Assembly: GCA_025350745.1 (NCBI GenBank)
Contig: JANXXG010000011.1
Location: 1 to 7,093 of the forward strand
Length of the DNA stretch: 7,093 bases
Source of the DNA: Chloroflexota bacterium
GTDB taxonomy: Bacteria; Chloroflexota; Limnocylindria; P2-11E
Reading direction: 5' to 3'
Both the position numbers and the translations under genes were made by a program. The notes under the pieces were generated by a model, which was given only the letters and a program-made list of their open reading frames with translations, was not told the origin of the DNA and made no database searches. Positions within the stretch are counted from its first letter, which is position 1; every line of letters begins with the position of its first letter. Below, piece after piece: positions 6,329 through 7,093 of the stretch.

Positions 6329-6360
6329 GAGCACATATAAGCCATTCTTGATATATGCTC
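6329..6360. promoter_or_regulatory. 32-bp imperfect dyad, candidate ArsR-family operator between rarA and the regulator
   Basis: GAGCACATATAA (6329-6340) and TTGATATATGCTC (6348-6360) form an inverted repeat centred at 6344.5. The outer five positions pair perfectly, then C/A mismatches, ATAT pairs with ATAT, one more mismatch follows, then another match. Ten of the outer twelve positions are symmetric. The dyad sits in the AT-rich 66-bp gap between the divergent rarA (start 6310) and ArsR (start 6377) genes. ArsR/SmtB proteins commonly bind ATAT-containing dyads at their own promoters, so autoregulation is the natural inference. It also overlaps TATA-like boxes (TATAAG, TATATG) that could serve promoters on either strand. 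Confidence 0.6.
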
Positions 6361-6376
6361 GGAACGACCACGCGAA

Positions 6377-6700
6377 ATGGGGAGCGTTTTGCTTACTGAG
6401 GCTTCCGCGCGCGATCTGCGCACGTACTACCGGGCGCTCGGCGATGACACCCGCCTGCGCGTGCTGCAGCTGCTCGCCACCGAAGGTGAGCACACCGTGT
6501 CGGCACTCGCGACACGGCTGCGGCTGTCGCAGCCGCTCCTTTCCTGGCATCTCCGCCGGCTGCGGCGCGCAGGAGTCGTTCGCACCGTGCGCGTGGGTCG
6601 TGAGGTCCGTTGCACGTTCGACCGCGAGCGCTTCGCCCAGCTCCACGAGCGCGGGTTCCGAACGCTCATGAACCCGCCGGGCACCGGACGGATCCGGTGA
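6377..6700 (+). CDS. ArsR-family winged-helix transcriptional regulator, 107 aa
   Basis: This is a small dimeric DNA-binding repressor-type protein. YYRALGDDTRLRVLQLLA (17-34) is the classic first helix pair of the fold. HTVSALATRLRLSQPLLSWHLRRLRRAGVV (39-68) contains the recognition helix with its SQPxxSxHLxxL pattern. The wing, VRVGREVRCTFD (71-82), is followed by a C-terminal helix. The ELCVCDL-type metal site of ArsR/SmtB sensors is absent and only one Cys (C79) is present, so a classical thiol-based metal sensor is unlikely; the signal is unknown. ATG 6377 has no upstream Shine-Dalgarno, whereas GGGGAG at 6379-6384 precedes an in-frame TTG at 6389, so the true protein may start four codons later. 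It overlaps the next gene by GTGA, giving a coupled two-gene operon, and the dyad at 6329-6360 lies just upstream. Confidence 0.92.
   Translation: MGSVLLTEASARDLRTYYRALGDDTRLRVLQLLATEGEHTVSALATRLRLSQPLLSWHLRRLRRAGVVRTVRVGREVRCTFDRERFAQLHERGFRTLMNPPGTGRIR
6379..6384 (+). promoter_or_regulatory. Possible Shine-Dalgarno GGGGAG supporting a TTG start at 6389
   Basis: GGGGAG is the best ribosome-binding match near the regulator's start, but it lies inside the ATG 6377 reading. It stands 4 nt before in-frame TTG 6389, a little close but workable. If used, the regulator loses its first four residues and no conserved sequence. Confidence 0.3.
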
Positions 6701-7093
6701 GCCACGGCCTCATGCCGAACGAGGTCGCCAGCGGGGCGCGCAACGGCCTCGCGCCGCTCGCGCGGGGCCTGCACCGCATCGGCATGACCGCGAACGCGGT
6801 CACCGTGCTCGGGGTGCTCATCACCATGGCCGGGTCCGCCCTCATCGTCATCGAGCGACCGCTGGCTGCGCTGATCGTGCTCCTCGTGGGCACGCTGTCG
6901 GACACCCTCGACGGTCAGATCGCGAAAGCTGCCGGCGGTGGGACGCGGTTCGGCGCATTCCTCGACTCAACGCTCGATCGCGTCTCGGATGCTGCGCTGT
7001 TCAGCGGTGCCGCGGCGCTCGGTGCGGGCCGTAGTGACGCGCCGCTGTTCTGGGCCGCGCTCGTCGGCCTGGTCGCTTCGTTCCTCGTGAGCT
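6697..7093 (+). CDS. CDP-alcohol phosphatidyltransferase family protein (PIP/PGP-synthase-like), right end cut by window
   Basis: This integral membrane enzyme transfers a phosphatidyl group from CDP-diacylglycerol to a hydroxyl acceptor such as glycerol-3-phosphate or inositol phosphate. The family signature D-x2-D-G-x2-A-R-x8-G-x3-D-x3-D is present at 69-94: D69, D72, G73, A76, then K77 in place of Arg, G86, D90, D94. The four Asp residues that bind metal and CDP are intact. An N-terminal amphipathic segment and GMTANAVTVLGVL (29-41, like the TPNxxT entry motif of PgsA-type enzymes) precede membrane spans at about 33-50, 52-68 and 96-113. The frame has 132 codons before the edge; family members are about 190-220 residues. 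GTG 6697 shares GTGA with the ArsR stop; ATG 6712 is an alternative start. The acceptor alcohol cannot be read from this part. The neighbouring regulator probably controls it because they share a transcript. Confidence 0.92.
   Translation, partial: MSHGLMPNEVASGARNGLAPLARGLHRIGMTANAVTVLGVLITMAGSALIVIERPLAALIVLLVGTLSDTLDGQIAKAAGGGTRFGAFLDSTLDRVSDAALFSGAAALGAGRSDAPLFWAALVGLVASFLVS

Noticed and set aside
4892..6340. 482-codon plus-strand frame opposite rarA
   Set aside because: It is an antisense shadow: Arg/Asp/Gly-rich with no domain, opposite a clear RarA.
6311..6646. Extension of the rarA frame upstream to 6646
   Set aside because: This would run antisense through the ArsR gene and the operator-like dyad. 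The translated stretch has no conserved RarA sequence.

Overview
This is a GC-rich chromosomal segment with ordinary single-copy housekeeping genes, divided into short divergent and convergent units. I see no insertion sequence, CRISPR array, integrase or phage gene. The style suggests a high-GC, monoderm-like bacterium, most likely Chloroflexota (Limnocylindria/Dormibacteria-like) or a related actinobacterial-type lineage. The hints are high GC at third codon positions, frequent GTG starts (four of eight genes), few Shine-Dalgarno sites, TATA-type boxes very close to start codons, an EDxxFWTNPG variant of the glycosyltransferase motif in the class A PBP, and a CDP-alcohol phosphatidyltransferase of the PIP/PGP-synthase type. 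The lineage is inferred, not proven.

Layout. Positions 1-2517, minus strand: a small protein of unknown function (2517-2083), then 36 nt later a class A penicillin-binding protein (2046 to beyond position 1). A short AT-richer divergent intergenic region (2518-2572) carries two identical 9-bp CTGTATACG boxes 22 bp apart. Positions 2573-3963, plus strand: a predicted AAA+/STAND-like ATPase with a C-terminal winged helix, coupled through a GTGA overlap to a 64-residue protein resembling a small beta-barrel. A minus-strand tRNA-Arg(CCG) follows at 3978-4049. Plus-strand tatC (4102-4863) converges, with a 4-bp gap, on minus-strand rarA/mgsA (6310-4868). Between rarA and an ArsR-family regulator (6377-6700, plus) lies a 32-bp imperfect dyad that looks like an operator. 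The regulator overlaps by 4 nt a CDP-alcohol phosphatidyltransferase (6697 to beyond the right edge).

How the genes work together. The PBP builds and cross-links peptidoglycan, TatC is the signal-peptide receptor of twin-arginine export, RarA acts at stalled replication forks, and the phosphatidyltransferase makes a phospholipid head-group linkage. The least explained parts are the ATPase plus small-protein pair with its double TATAC-box region, and the ArsR-lipid-synthase operon with its divergent operator-like dyad.
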